Below the pieces are notes generated by a model. The model searched no databases. It was given only the letters and a program-made list of their open reading frames with translations, and was not told the origin of the DNA. 64,000 nt of DNA from Robbsia betulipollinis (GTDB taxonomy: Bacteria > Pseudomonadota > Gammaproteobacteria > Burkholderiales > Burkholderiaceae): positions 50,435 to 114,434 of the forward strand of contig NZ_JAPMXC010000011.1 in assembly GCF_026624755.1 (NCBI RefSeq). The letters are read 5' to 3'. The position numbers were made by a program, and so were the translations under genes. Positions 16,439-26,438 of the stretch are shown here, in pieces (the first letter of the stretch is position 1; every line of letters starts with the position of its first letter).

Positions 16439-17923
16439 ATGATCCGCCACATGCACTCCGCCGCAGAAGATTCCCGCGCCAGCCTGCCGATGACGGGGGC
16501 GCCGCTGTACCAGCGACTCGCCGAACACTATCGCCACGTCATCCGGACCGGAACGCTCGCGCCGGGTGAACGCATGCCCTCGGTGCGTGCGCTGATGCGC
16601 CAGCACCATGTCAGTCTGTCGACGGCCCTGCAGACCTTTCGCCATCTCGAGGACGCAGGCTGGCTCGAAGCCCGGCCGCGCTCGGGCTATTTCGTACGAT
16701 TGGCGCCGACGTCCCGTCTGCCCGGCGCGAGCGAGCCGGACATGCGCGTCGCCCCGGCCGCGGCACGCTATGTCGGGCTGCACGAACGGATCTCCAGCGT
16801 CATCGAACGGGCCCACGCCGCGCCCGATGCGCTGAACCTCGGGGGTGCGACGGCGGCGGCCAGCCTCTACCCCGGCGCCGCGCTACAGGCGCTCGCCGTC
16901 AAGCTATTGCGCCACCATCCGACCTTGCTCACCGATACCGGCGGCGAAGGCCATTGCCCCGCTTTTCGCCAGGCGCTGGCGCACCGGGCCATGTCCTGCG
17001 GGGTGGTGGTCGCACCGCAGGACATCATCGTGACCAATGGCGCGGTCGAGGCGATGAGCCTCGCATTACGCGCGGTGGCGCAGTCCGGCGACACGATCGC
17101 GATCGAGTCACCGGCGTTTTTCGGATTGCTTCAGTTGCTGGAAAGCCTGGGGCTGCGCGCATTGGAGATTCCGACAAGCCCCACGACCGGGATCTCGCTG
17201 GAGGCGCTCGATACCGCGCTGTCGGCGTACGGCAACGTCAAGGCGGTGGTGGTCGTGCCGCATCTGCAGAATCCGCTGGGCAGCGTCATGCCCGATGCGC
17301 GCAAAGCCGGGCTCGTCACGCTGTGCCGGCGCCATGGCATCGCCATCGTCGAGGACGAGCCGTACCGGGAATTGCTCGAACACGCGGAGCATGTGCAACC
17401 CGTCAAGGCCTGGGACCGCGACGGCAGCGTGATCTATTGCGTCTCGCTGAACAAGATCCTCGCGCCCGGCATGCGCCTGGGCTGGATGGACGCGGGACGC
17501 TGGAGCGCACGCGTCAGGATGCTGAAATACGCCCAGACCCGGCACGGCGATGTGCTGACGCAGCGCGTCGCGGCCGAGTTCATCGGCTCCGGCGCCTACG
17601 ACCGGCATCTGCATCGCCTGCGCGCGCGGCTGCGCGTCCAGCGCGACGCCACCGCCGACGCGATCGCGCGCCATTTTCCGGCCGGCACGCGGCTGGGTGT
17701 GCCGCCGGCCGGTTTGCTGCTGTGGGTCGAACTCGCCGACGGACATTCATCGGAGCACTTGTTTCATGCGGCGCTGCGCGAAGGCATCCGCATCGCCCCG
17801 GGCACGATCTTCTCGAACTCGGGACGTTTCGATGCGTTTCTGCGGCTGAGCTGTGCCCAGCCCTTCGATCGCGACCTCGACGACGCGCTGCGCCGTCTCG
17901 GCCGGCTCGCGCGTCACGGATAA
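16439..17923 (+). CDS. MocR-family regulator (GntR helix-turn-helix fused to aminotransferase domain)
   Basis: About 494 residues. The N-terminal GntR winged helix (residues 20-90: PLYQRLAEHYRHVIRTGTLAPGERMPSVRAL then SLSTALQTFRHLEDAGWLEARPRSGYFV) is joined by a linker to a fold-type-I PLP aminotransferase domain. PLP-site elements: TNGAVEAMSLALRA, HLQNPLGSVM, IVEDEPY (Asp on the pyridine nitrogen) and the Schiff-base Lys in SLNKILAPGMRLGW. MocR proteins use PLP or an aminated ligand as effector and rarely catalyse. The start is uncertain: ATG at 16439 (MIRHMHS) is preferred, while an in-frame start lies at 16355. Probably controls the divergent DUF2917 gene and itself. Confidence 0.88.
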   Translation: MIRHMHSAAEDSRASLPMTGAPLYQRLAEHYRHVIRTGTLAPGERMPSVRALMRQHHVSLSTALQTFRHLEDAGWLEARPRSGYFVRLAPTSRLPGASEPDMRVAPAAARYVGLHERISSVIERAHAAPDALNLGGATAAASLYPGAALQALAVKLLRHHPTLLTDTGGEGHCPAFRQALAHRAMSCGVVVAPQDIIVTNGAVEAMSLALRAVAQSGDTIAIESPAFFGLLQLLESLGLRALEIPTSPTTGISLEALDTALSAYGNVKAVVVVPHLQNPLGSVMPDARKAGLVTLCRRHGIAIVEDEPYRELLEHAEHVQPVKAWDRDGSVIYCVSLNKILAPGMRLGWMDAGRWSARVRMLKYAQTRHGDVLTQRVAAEFIGSGAYDRHLHRLRARLRVQRDATADAIARHFPAGTRLGVPPAGLLLWVELADGHSSEHLFHAALREGIRIAPGTIFSNSGRFDAFLRLSCAQPFDRDLDDALRRLGRLARHG

Positions 17924-17970
17924 GCCGTCGGACCTGCCGAGCGCTTCTCCAGGGCAGCCATTCCCGCGCC

Positions 17971-17995
17971 GGGCGTCCCTGCGACAGGAACGCCC
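17971..17995. terminator. Hairpin between convergent genes
   Basis: An 11-bp stem with one mismatch and a CGA loop (GGGCGTCCCTG / CAGGAACGCCC) fills the 84-bp gap between the MocR gene and the cytochrome subunit gene, which converge here. No long T-run; probably a shared bidirectional terminator or transcript-end stabiliser. Confidence 0.55.
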
Positions 17996-18007
17996 GACGC
18001 ATCGCGC

Positions 18008-19465
18008 TCATTCGCCCGTGCTTTTCTGCGCGGCGTGGCGCTGCGCGTCGCCGCCCTGCCGCGCCGGCAGGGTCGCGCGCACCTTGGCGACCTGGGCCGC
18101 CGTCACCGCGCCGCCCCGGTTGCCCCAGCCCGCGCGCACGAAGGTCGCGAGTTGCGCGGCCTCGTCGTCCGAGAGCCGGTAGGCGAAGCCCGGCATCGGC
18201 AGGTGTTCCGGCCCGAGCGGCGTGGAAGGCGTCACCGCGCCGCCGAGGATGGTGCGGATCAGACCGGTCGGGTCCTGCGCATTGATCAGCGAATTGCCCG
18301 CCGTCGCCGGGAAGACCCGCGGCGCGCCGTTGCCGGTGACGGTGTGGCAGCCCGCGCAGTTGTCGAGGTACAGCCGCTGCCCCAGCGTCAGGGACGTGGC
18401 CGCCGTCAGCGTCTTGCGCGTCGCCTCGCGCGCCGCGGCGTCCACCGCCGGCGTCGCCGTCGCCGTGTCGACCTTCAGCGACTTCAAGTAGGCCGCGATG
18501 GCGTGCCGGTCGGCCGGCGTCATGTGCGACGTGCTGTTCTGCACGACCGCCGTCATCTCGCCGTTGACGGCGCCATGCACATTGCGCCCCGATCCCAGGT
18601 AATCGACGATCTCGTCGGTGGACCAGCTCGCCACGCCGCCGCTGGCCGCCCCGCCGGCGTCGCCACGCAATTGCGGCGCCCACCAGTCGTTCAGGTTCGT
18701 GCCGCCGAGATAGCCGGCGCTGCCATCGTCGAGCGCTTTTTCCTGCATGGCGATGCCGCGGGCGGTATGGCAACTGCCGCAATGCCCGAGCCCCTCGACC
18801 AGATAGGCGCCCCGATTCACCTCGGCGCTGCGCGCCGGATCCGGCTGGAACACGCCCGGATGCATGAAGGCCCAGTCCCACATGCCCAGACCGAAGCGCA
18901 TGTTGAACGGGAAATGCAGGCGGGTGGGCGTCGGCTTGAGCGCGACCGGCGCCACGCCCTTCATGAAATAGACGTACAGATCGTGCACATCGGCATCGGT
19001 CAGCTTGCTGTACGACGGATACGGCATCGCCGGGTACAGATTGCTGCCGTCAGCACGCTTGCCTTCGCGCAGCGCGGCGCCGAATTGCGCTTCGGTATAG
19101 GCGCCGATGCCATTCTGCGCATCCGGCGTGATGTTCGTCGACCAGATCGTGCCCAGCGGACTTTCGATCGCCAGGCCACCGGCGAACGGCTTGCCGTGCA
19201 CGGCGGTGTGACACGCGATGCAGTCGCCCGCGCGCGCCAGATACGCGCCCCGCGCGACGGCGGCCTGATCGCCGCTCGCGGCGGCAGCCGGTGTCGGAGT
19301 CGACGCCGAACTTGCGGCGGCCGATGCCGCGGCGGCCGATGCCGCGGCGGCCGATGCCGGCGCCGCATCCGTCGCCGCGCCCGCGGCGGAGACCGCCAGC
19401 AGCATGCCCAGCAGCGCGCCGCCAACCACACTCGCGCGGGACCCCATCGTCGTTTTATGCTTCAT
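18008..19465 (-). CDS. Tri-haem cytochrome c subunit of gluconate 2-dehydrogenase-type complex
   Basis: A 485-residue exported cytochrome. A Sec signal peptide (VVGGALLGMLLAVSAAGAA) is followed by an Ala/Ser-rich linker (residues 30-65) and three c-type haem sites: CIACH (about 82), CGSCH (about 230) and CAGCH (about 372). Each domain has its Met ligand region (AMPYPSY, NSTSHMTP, HLPMPGF). It passes electrons from the flavoprotein subunit encoded just upstream to ubiquinone or terminal oxidases in the periplasmic membrane face. The linker carries three perfect 15-bp DNA repeats. AGGGA precedes the start. Last gene of a three-gene unit. Confidence 0.9.
   Translation of the reverse strand: MKHKTTMGSRASVVGGALLGMLLAVSAAGAATDAAPASAAAASAAAASAAASSASTPTPAAAASGDQAAVARGAYLARAGDCIACHTAVHGKPFAGGLAIESPLGTIWSTNITPDAQNGIGAYTEAQFGAALREGKRADGSNLYPAMPYPSYSKLTDADVHDLYVYFMKGVAPVALKPTPTRLHFPFNMRFGLGMWDWAFMHPGVFQPDPARSAEVNRGAYLVEGLGHCGSCHTARGIAMQEKALDDGSAGYLGGTNLNDWWAPQLRGDAGGAASGGVASWSTDEIVDYLGSGRNVHGAVNGEMTAVVQNSTSHMTPADRHAIAAYLKSLKVDTATATPAVDAAAREATRKTLTAATSLTLGQRLYLDNCAGCHTVTGNGAPRVFPATAGNSLINAQDPTGLIRTILGGAVTPSTPLGPEHLPMPGFAYRLSDDEAAQLATFVRAGWGNRGGAVTAAQVAKVRATLPARQGGDAQRHAAQKSTGE
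19314..19358. repeat. Three perfect 15-bp repeats inside the cytochrome gene linker
   Basis: Three exact head-to-tail copies of GCGGCGGCCGATGCC, encoding an Ala-Ser-Ala-Ala-Ala pentapeptide in the linker after the signal peptide. The 15-bp length keeps the frame, so copy number could vary without breaking the gene. Confidence 0.85.
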
Positions 19466-19477
19466 GTGATCCCTTGC

Positions 19478-21247
19478 TTATACCTGGACCAGCGGCCCGG
19501 GATTCTTCAGATATTGTTCGAGGATCGCCTTGACCGACCAATAGGTCAGCGCGCCGATCATGCCGGTCGGATTGTTCTGGAAATTCTGCGGGAAGGCATT
19601 GCCGCCCGGCACGAAGACGTTGTGCACGTCCCAGCTCTGCAGATAGCGGTTCAGCGCCGATGTCGCCGGGTCGGTCCCCATGACGGCCCCGCCGACGTTG
19701 TGCGTCGAGACATAGGCCGTCGTCTTGAAATGCGCGTCCGGCTTGATCACCGTGTCGTCGAGCACGTCCGGCTTCAATTCCTTGGCGATCGTCCGCAGCT
19801 TTTCGCCCATGAACTGGGCGGTTTTCAATTCGTTCGGCTGCCAGTCGTAGGTCATGCGCAGCAGCGGCTGGCCGTAGGGGTCCTTGTAGGTCGGATCGAG
19901 ATCGAGGAACACGCCGCGATACGACATGTTCGTCAGGCTCATCGACAAGGCCATGTGGTGACCGTAGTTCTGCTTCAGCGACGCCTTCCAGCCCGCGCCC
20001 CATTTCGGCGTGCCGCTGGGCAGCGGATGCTTCATCGGCGAGCCGGTGGGCTGCGAGCCGTGCAGCTTGGCGCCGCCGATGAAACCCAGTGCGGTGCTGT
20101 CGAAGGTCCCCGGCGAGAAGTCGTTGAACATCTTGCCGGTGGTCCCCGCCGCCACGAAGGGGTTGAATTCGAGATCCTTGAAATACAGATGCATGCCGCT
20201 GCCCATCTGCCAGGAATAGTTGCGACCGACCACGCCCGTGTTCGCCACCGGGTCATAGGGTTTGCCGATGCCCGAGAGCAGCATCAGCCGCACGTTGTTG
20301 AGCGCGAACGACGCCAGCACGACGATCTTCGCGGGCTGGAACACCTCCTGGCCGGCGGCATCGATATACGTCACGCCCTTGGCGGTTTTCTTGTCGTCAT
20401 GCAGATCGACGCGGATCACATTGCTGTTGACCCGGTATTCGTAGTTCGGCAGCAGCTTGACCGCATCGAGAATCGTCGTCTGCGGCGAGGCCTTCGAAAA
20501 ATTCACGCAGGCGTAGAAGCTGCAAAAGCCGCAGTAGTTGCAGGGCCCGAGCTGCATGCCGTACGGATTCGTCCAGGGCCGCGACACCGCCGCGGACGGA
20601 TTCGGAAACGGATGGTAGCCCAGGTTGCGGGCCGCCTTCTCGAACATCGCGCTGCTGAGGCTGTCCTCCAGCGGCGGCAGCGGATAGGGGTTCGAACGCG
20701 CGCCCTCGAACGGGTCGCCGCCGTCGATGATCTTGCCGCGCACATTGCCCGCCTGCCCCGAGAGTCCGCAGACCTTTTCGAAGAAATCGAAATGCGGTTC
20801 GAGTTCGTCGTACGTGACGCCGAAATCCTGGATCTGCATGTCCGCCGGCAGTTGGCCCTTGGCGTAGTGCTCGCGGGCGAACGTGCCCAGCGCCAGATCG
20901 GTCGGCCGGGGACGCATCAACTGCCCGGTCCAGTGCAGGCCCGCGCCGCCCACGCCGTCGCCGGGCAGGAAGGCGCCCAGCACCCGGTTTGGCAGCGCGA
21001 CCTGGTCGATGTTCTGCCGTACCGTCACCGCCGACTGCTTCGGCCGCTGCATCAGTTTGTGCCGCACGCCGAACTGCAGTTCATCGGCCGCTTTCGGGTA
21101 GGCGAAGTCCGCATTGGTGCGATCGTCGCCGCGCTCCAGCGCCACGACCTTCAGTCCCGCTTTCGCCAGTTCGATGCTCATGATCGAGCCGGTCCAGCCG
21201 AGCCCGACGATCACGACGTCGACCGGATCCTTGTTGATAGCCATCAT
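19478..21247 (-). CDS. FAD-dependent GMC oxidoreductase, catalytic subunit (gluconate 2-dehydrogenase type)
   Basis: A 589-residue glucose-methanol-choline family flavoprotein. The FAD Rossmann motif VVIVGLGWTGSIMSIELAKAGLKVVALERG is at residues 10-40. GVGGAGLHWTGQLMRPRP lies near 105. The C-terminal NVGGAVMG and GGNAFPQNFQNNPTGMIGALTYWS hold the active-site His region and FAD contacts. A Cys-rich stretch near residues 235-250 (GPCNYCGFCSFYAC) resembles the Fe-S site of membrane-bound sugar dehydrogenases. With the cytochrome and small subunit it should oxidise a sugar or sugar acid in the periplasm, most likely gluconate to 2-ketogluconate, judging by subunit sizes. No signal peptide: it is expected to be exported with the Tat-signal-bearing small subunit. 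AGGAAAC precedes the start. Confidence 0.9.
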   Translation of the reverse strand: MMAINKDPVDVVIVGLGWTGSIMSIELAKAGLKVVALERGDDRTNADFAYPKAADELQFGVRHKLMQRPKQSAVTVRQNIDQVALPNRVLGAFLPGDGVGGAGLHWTGQLMRPRPTDLALGTFAREHYAKGQLPADMQIQDFGVTYDELEPHFDFFEKVCGLSGQAGNVRGKIIDGGDPFEGARSNPYPLPPLEDSLSSAMFEKAARNLGYHPFPNPSAAVSRPWTNPYGMQLGPCNYCGFCSFYACVNFSKASPQTTILDAVKLLPNYEYRVNSNVIRVDLHDDKKTAKGVTYIDAAGQEVFQPAKIVVLASFALNNVRLMLLSGIGKPYDPVANTGVVGRNYSWQMGSGMHLYFKDLEFNPFVAAGTTGKMFNDFSPGTFDSTALGFIGGAKLHGSQPTGSPMKHPLPSGTPKWGAGWKASLKQNYGHHMALSMSLTNMSYRGVFLDLDPTYKDPYGQPLLRMTYDWQPNELKTAQFMGEKLRTIAKELKPDVLDDTVIKPDAHFKTTAYVSTHNVGGAVMGTDPATSALNRYLQSWDVHNVFVPGGNAFPQNFQNNPTGMIGALTYWSVKAILEQYLKNPGPLVQV

Positions 21248-21426
21248 GTTTCCTGTTTCCGCGGGTGACGGGCCGGGAGGGCGCGCGCGATGCGATATGC
21301 AAAGCGCGCCCCCGCCGCCCGTGGGCGTCCGCTACCGATTATCGGGAGAATGTCGAAAAGAAACGCAACCGCGCGACGCGGAGCGCGCGGCCGGTCGCGA
21401 CGACCGTTGCGCACGTCCGGCCGGGA

Positions 21427-22152
21427 TCAGCCGCGCCGGCCGGCGAGATCCACGGGTCCGAGTGGATAGGGCACGTTGTGCTGATCGATCCATTCGGTAT
21501 AGCTCGCGCGCGCGCCGGGGAAGCCGATCATCTTCCACGACCCCATCGCGCGATTGCCGCCATGGATCGGATCGGCGAGATAGCCTTCCTTGGTGTTTTG
21601 CAGCAGGAACGAGAAGAACGCCGACGCCTTCATCTGCGGTTCGCCGAATTGCGCGAAGTCGATCTTGTCGTGTTCGAGCGCCGTGAGCACCTGGTCGCGC
21701 GCGGCCGCATCGAGCGCGTCGAACGCCTTCTGATGGGACTGCTGACAGTATTTCGACGTCGCGGCGATGCCCTTGCGGTACACCTCGCGCGGCGTGTAGG
21801 GCAACTGGTAGCCGGCCGCGGAGGGTGCATGGGGATCGAACGGACCCTCCATGTACCAGTCTTCCGCCGCGCCGAATCCGCCCTTCAATTCCAGGTCGAT
21901 GAACACCGGCACATTGGTTTCCAGCGCGCCGGGGCCGTCGGCGTTGGCGGGAATCAGCCGATCGCAGGCCGCCTTGATGAAGGTCCATTCGGCTGCGTCG
22001 AAGAAAACCGGTGCATAGCTTTCCAGCGGCGGCGCGTTGGGCTGATCGGCGAAGGCCGAATGCAGCACCGTTCCCCCGAGACTGACGATGGGAATGAACG
22101 CGGCGGATTGCCGGAGGAAATGGCGGCGTTTTTCGTTGGTATGGGCGGACAC
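21427..22152 (-). CDS. Gluconate 2-dehydrogenase-type small (gamma) subunit with Tat signal
   Basis: About 241 residues. A twin-arginine signal (EKRRHFLRQSAAFIPIVSLGGTVL) is followed by the Gluconate_2-dh3 domain: FFDAAEWTFIKAACDRLIPA, GALETNVPVFIDLEL, YRKGIAATSKYC, then YLADPIHGGNRAMGSWKMIGFPG. The small subunit carries the folded catalytic partner across the membrane through the Tat system. The GTG at 22152 is chosen because it places eight residues before the RR pair; the frame is open to 22272 but would add 40 implausible residues, and neither start has a strong ribosome site. First gene of the three-gene unit; 179 bp separate it from the flavoprotein gene. Confidence 0.82.
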   Translation of the reverse strand: MSAHTNEKRRHFLRQSAAFIPIVSLGGTVLHSAFADQPNAPPLESYAPVFFDAAEWTFIKAACDRLIPANADGPGALETNVPVFIDLELKGGFGAAEDWYMEGPFDPHAPSAAGYQLPYTPREVYRKGIAATSKYCQQSHQKAFDALDAAARDQVLTALEHDKIDFAQFGEPQMKASAFFSFLLQNTKEGYLADPIHGGNRAMGSWKMIGFPGARASYTEWIDQHNVPYPLGPVDLAGRRG

Positions 22153-22470
22153 GGTAGGTGGGGTCGGTACAGCATGCTTGTTTTTCGGACGCGCGTACCA
22201 TGCGGTTCGGCATCCGTCCGATGCGCTCGGGCCGGCGCGCGGTACTTTCAACGGTCGAGATGATAGCAACAATCGCCGTGGGGTTTTAGGAATTCACAAT
22301 CCGGGAGAGTACCAACTGGTGCGGTTAAGCAACAATCCGTGCGATCAGGTCCGCCGCACCCGCCCGCCTCCATCGCGGCGGTACCGGCGCCGCCGCGTTG
22401 CCAGGAATGCATGGCATCCCTATAATTGGCATATCATCTAACTGACCCGCGCCGCCCACCGATCCCGCCG
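22153..22470. promoter_or_regulatory. Divergent control region: gluconate-type dehydrogenase and marR-efflux operons
   Basis: No gene is seen here. For the plus strand there is a near-consensus sigma-70 promoter: TTGCCA at 22398-22403, 17 bp, TATAAT at 22421-22426. An inverted repeat TGCCA-N8-TGGCA (22399-22403 / 22412-22416) overlaps the -35 and spacer, and is a plausible MarR-family operator for autoregulation. Further left, the 10-mer AGCAACAATC occurs twice as a direct repeat (22265-22274 and 22328-22337), possibly an activator or repressor site for the divergent dehydrogenase operon. Confidence 0.6.
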
Positions 22471-22950
22471 ATGACCGCCCCCCCGACCGCACGTACCGCA
22501 CACAACGCGCAGGCCCGTCAGGACTTCATGTCGTTGATGGCGCAGATCAACCGTCAATGGCGGCGCAATATCGACCGGCAACTCCGCCCCCTGGGTCTCA
22601 CCCAGGCGATGTGGCTCCCCCTGCTGCACCTGGCGCGCGCATCGCAGCCGATGCGGCAGAAGGATCTGGCCGCGTCGTTGTCGCTCGACAGTTCATCGGT
22701 GGTACGGCTCCTCGACGGGCTGGAGGCCGCGAACTTCGTCGAACGGGCGGAAAACGCCGACCGGCGCGCCAAGACGATCCAGCTGACGCCGCTGGGCCAG
22801 GCGACGGTGACGCAGGTCGAAGCGCGCATCGGCGCGGGCCGCGACGCCTTGCTGTCCTGCGTGCCCGCGCCGGCGCTCGAGCGCGCCTTCGAGGTGCTCG
22901 GCAAACTCGCGGCCACGCTGGCCGACGCGGAAAGGGACACCCCCGCATGA
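22471..22950 (+). CDS. MarR-family transcriptional regulator
   Basis: A 159-residue winged-helix regulator. Residues 20-125 carry the family core: MAQINRQWRRNIDRQL, LGLTQAMWLPLLHLARA, then the recognition region MRQKDLAASLSLDSSSVVRLLDGLEAANFVER and the wing NADRRAKTIQLTPLG. The start at 22471 follows the consensus promoter by about 45 bp. Its stop overlaps the efflux gene start (ATGA), so it almost certainly controls that transporter, as in many MarR-efflux pairs, with an aromatic compound or drug as inducer. Confidence 0.88.
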   Translation: MTAPPTARTAHNAQARQDFMSLMAQINRQWRRNIDRQLRPLGLTQAMWLPLLHLARASQPMRQKDLAASLSLDSSSVVRLLDGLEAANFVERAENADRRAKTIQLTPLGQATVTQVEARIGAGRDALLSCVPAPALERAFEVLGKLAATLADAERDTPA

Positions 22951-24173
22951 GCGTCTCCTCCTCGGCTCCGCGGGGTCCCGTCACACCCCATGCGCCGTTA
23001 TGGCTGCTGGTCATGATCATCGTCAGCGGCACGCTGGCGATGCACATGTTCGTGCCCGCGCTGCCGCAAGCCGCGCAGGCGCTCGGCGTGGGCAGCGGCA
23101 CCATGCAGATGACGATCAGCGTCTACATCATGGGGCTCGCCGCCGGCCAGTTGGTCTATGGGCCCCTCTCCGACAGCCTGGGACGGCGGCCGATGCTGCT
23201 CGTCGGCCTGACGCTGTATACGGTCGCCGGCCTGGTGGCGGCGTGCGCGTCCGGCATCCATACGCTGATCGCCGCGCGTCTCTTCCAGGCATTGGGCGGG
23301 TGCGCGGGACTGGCGCTCGGCCGGGCCATCGTGCGCGACACCGCGCCGCCGGACGAAGCCGTGCGGGCCCTCGCGTTGATGAATCTGATGATGATGATCG
23401 GGCCCGGGCTTGCGCCGCTGCTCGGCTCGGGCCTGGTCGCCCTGTCCGGCTGGCGCGCGATTTTCGTGCTGCTCGCCGGACTGGGCGCGGTGACGCTGGC
23501 CTTCACCTGGCGCCTCATCCCGGAAACCGGCAAGCCCACCGGCACCCTCAGCATGGCGGTGCTGCTGCACGACTACGGTCTGTTGCTGCGCTCGCGCTCC
23601 TTTCTGGGATACGCGCTGGGTGGCGGCTGCGCGACGACGTCGATCTACGCCTTCATCGCCGCGGCGCCGTTCATCGTCACCACGCAACTGCACCGCCCGC
23701 TGCACGAAGTAGGCATCCATCTGGGTTTGCTGATCGCCGGCATGTCGGTGGGCAACGCGCTGACGCGCCGCCTGGTGCGTCCGGTCGGCATCGAAAAGCT
23801 GTTGTTGATCGGCATCGCCATCAGCGTCGTCAGCGGCCTGACGCTGCTGCTGATCGTACTCATCGGTCGGTTGACGGTGCCGGCGATGGTCGGCTGCATG
23901 TTTTTGTTCGCGCTGGGCGCCGGCATGTCCAGCCCGGCGGCGTTGAGCAAGGCGCTCGGCGTACAGGCGAGCATCGTCGGTTCCGCGGCGGGCCTGTATG
24001 GGTTCGCGCAGATGTCGGTCGGCGCGCTCTGCACCTTTCTCGCCGGCCTCGGCGGCAACCCGGTGCTGGCCGCCGCGCTGGTGGTGAGCGGCGCGGCCAT
24101 CGTCGGTCAGGTCAGTTTCCTGGCCGGCCTGCGCGCGGAGCGCAGGGTCCGCCAGCGCGCATTCTTTTCATAA
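22947..24173 (+). CDS. Bcr/CflA-type MFS drug efflux transporter
   Basis: A 408-residue twelve-span proton-antiporter of the DHA1 branch. Hallmarks: FVPALPQAAQALG at the end of helix 1, GQLVYGPLSDSLGRRPMLLVGL (family motif A with DSLGRR), ARLFQALGGCAGLALGRAIVRD (motif B/C region), and GPGLAPLLGSGL in helix 5. Resembles bicyclomycin/chloramphenicol resistance proteins; probable export of toxic small molecules. Coupled to marR by a 4-bp overlap, followed 23 bp later by ltaE. An upstream open stretch in frame overlaps marR and is not coding. Confidence 0.88.
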   Translation: MSVSSSAPRGPVTPHAPLWLLVMIIVSGTLAMHMFVPALPQAAQALGVGSGTMQMTISVYIMGLAAGQLVYGPLSDSLGRRPMLLVGLTLYTVAGLVAACASGIHTLIAARLFQALGGCAGLALGRAIVRDTAPPDEAVRALALMNLMMMIGPGLAPLLGSGLVALSGWRAIFVLLAGLGAVTLAFTWRLIPETGKPTGTLSMAVLLHDYGLLLRSRSFLGYALGGGCATTSIYAFIAAAPFIVTTQLHRPLHEVGIHLGLLIAGMSVGNALTRRLVRPVGIEKLLLIGIAISVVSGLTLLLIVLIGRLTVPAMVGCMFLFALGAGMSSPAALSKALGVQASIVGSAAGLYGFAQMSVGALCTFLAGLGGNPVLAAALVVSGAAIVGQVSFLAGLRAERRVRQRAFFS

Positions 24174-24196
24174 CCGCCTTTTTTCAAGGAACCGCC

Positions 24197-25237
<1,041 letters not shown>

Positions 25238-25240
25238 ACG

Positions 25241-25702
25241 CTACAGCGTCCTGCGATAGGTCACCGCGTCGGACGGGTCCGCCACCGATGCATAGAGCCG
25301 CATCGCGGCCGCATTGGTATTCCGGGTCTGCCAGTACAGGCGCACGGCGCCGCCCGCCTTCGCCTGCGCGCTGGCGGCCTCCAGCAGGGCGCGGCCCGCC
25401 CCCGCGCCCCGCGCGGCGTCGGCGACGAACAGATCCTGGAGATAACAGCTCGGTCCGATACGGATCGTGCTGCGATGAAACAGGTAGTGCGCGAGCCCGA
25501 CGACGCGTCCGCCGGATTCGGCGATCAGGCAATGTACCGGTTCATAGCCATCGAAAAAGCGCGTCCAGGTGGTCAGCACCGTCTCCTCGGACAATGCCGT
25601 TTCTCCACTGCGGCCGTAGAAAGCGTTATATCCGTCCCACAGCACCCGCCACGCCGCCAGATCCCGCCTTTCGACCGGCCTAATCAGAATCGTTTGTTCC
25701 AA
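25241..25702 (-). CDS. GNAT-family N-acetyltransferase
   Basis: A 153-residue acetyltransferase. CYLQDLFVADAARGAGAGRALLEAA is motif A with the acyl-CoA phosphate loop. AGGAVRLYWQTRNTNAAAMRLYASVA is motif B. The shape matches diamine/aminoglycoside-like small GNATs. The start is a TTG at 25702 with GAGAGG 5 nt upstream; an ATG at 25706 is out of frame. Substrate unknown. Confidence 0.8.
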   Translation of the reverse strand: MEQTILIRPVERRDLAAWRVLWDGYNAFYGRSGETALSEETVLTTWTRFFDGYEPVHCLIAESGGRVVGLAHYLFHRSTIRIGPSCYLQDLFVADAARGAGAGRALLEAASAQAKAGGAVRLYWQTRNTNAAAMRLYASVADPSDAVTYRRTL

Positions 25703-25805
25703 GCATCCTCTCCCGCACGGCGCGCGACCTGAATCGTCGCGACGCTCTACCCCGCGCGCCGCCGCACGCCCACGCTGCCCTCCAGCGCGCGGCGCGCCAG
25801 CCGCC

Positions 25806-26438
25806 TCAGCGAAAAATGCAATTGTAATCCTCGCCGCCCTTCACCAGCGCCGCCTGGTACGCGGGGCGCGCCTGAAAGCGCGTCAGCCATGCCGTGACGT
25901 TGGGACAGGCGCCAAGCTTGTCGCGCGCGTGCGCCAGTTCGGCGACAAAGCTCATCTGCACGTCCGCCCCGCTGAACTCGGTGCCCAGCAGGTAGTCGCG
26001 TCCCGCCAGCGCCTTGTCGATATAACCCAGATAGGTCGCGAGCTGGTCGTCGATGCGCGGGCGCAGCGGCGCGCCGGCGTCGCCGAGGCGGCCGATCATC
26101 AGGTCCAGCATCAGCGGCAGCATCGCCGAACCCTCGGCGAAATGCAGCCACTGCACGTAGTCGTCGTACGCCGCGCTCGACATATCCGGCTGCAAGCGCC
26201 CCGCACCGTGCCGCCGGATGAGGTAATCGATGATCGCACCGGATTCGATGATGATCCGCTCGCCGTCCTGAAGTACCGGCGACTTGCCTAGCGCGTTGAC
26301 CTGTTTCAGCGCCGGAGGCGCCAGATTGGTTTTGGGATCGCGTTGATAGCGCCTGATGTCGTATGGCATCCCCAGTTCTTCCAGCAACCAGAGAATGCGC
26401 TGCGAGCGCGAGTTGTTCAAGTGATGCACGGTCAGCAT
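25806..26438 (-). CDS. Glutathione S-transferase
   Basis: A 210-residue cytosolic GST. The thioredoxin-like N-domain reads MLTVHHLNNSRSQRILWLLEELGMPYDI (Asn/Ser-Arg-Ser activating loop), with the cis-Pro segment KSPVLQDGERIIIESGAIIDYLI contacting glutathione. The all-helical C-domain holds YLLGTEFSGADVQMSF, the conserved N-capping box. It conjugates or reduces electrophiles with glutathione. AAGGAG precedes the start. Stands alone on the minus strand. Confidence 0.88.
   Translation of the reverse strand: MLTVHHLNNSRSQRILWLLEELGMPYDIRRYQRDPKTNLAPPALKQVNALGKSPVLQDGERIIIESGAIIDYLIRRHGAGRLQPDMSSAAYDDYVQWLHFAEGSAMLPLMLDLMIGRLGDAGAPLRPRIDDQLATYLGYIDKALAGRDYLLGTEFSGADVQMSFVAELAHARDKLGACPNVTAWLTRFQARPAYQAALVKGGEDYNCIFR

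Noticed and set aside
18035..21268. 1077-codon open frame on the plus strand
   Set aside because: Antisense shadow of the cytochrome and GMC genes; Arg/His/Gly-rich without domains, typical of GC-rich antisense frames.
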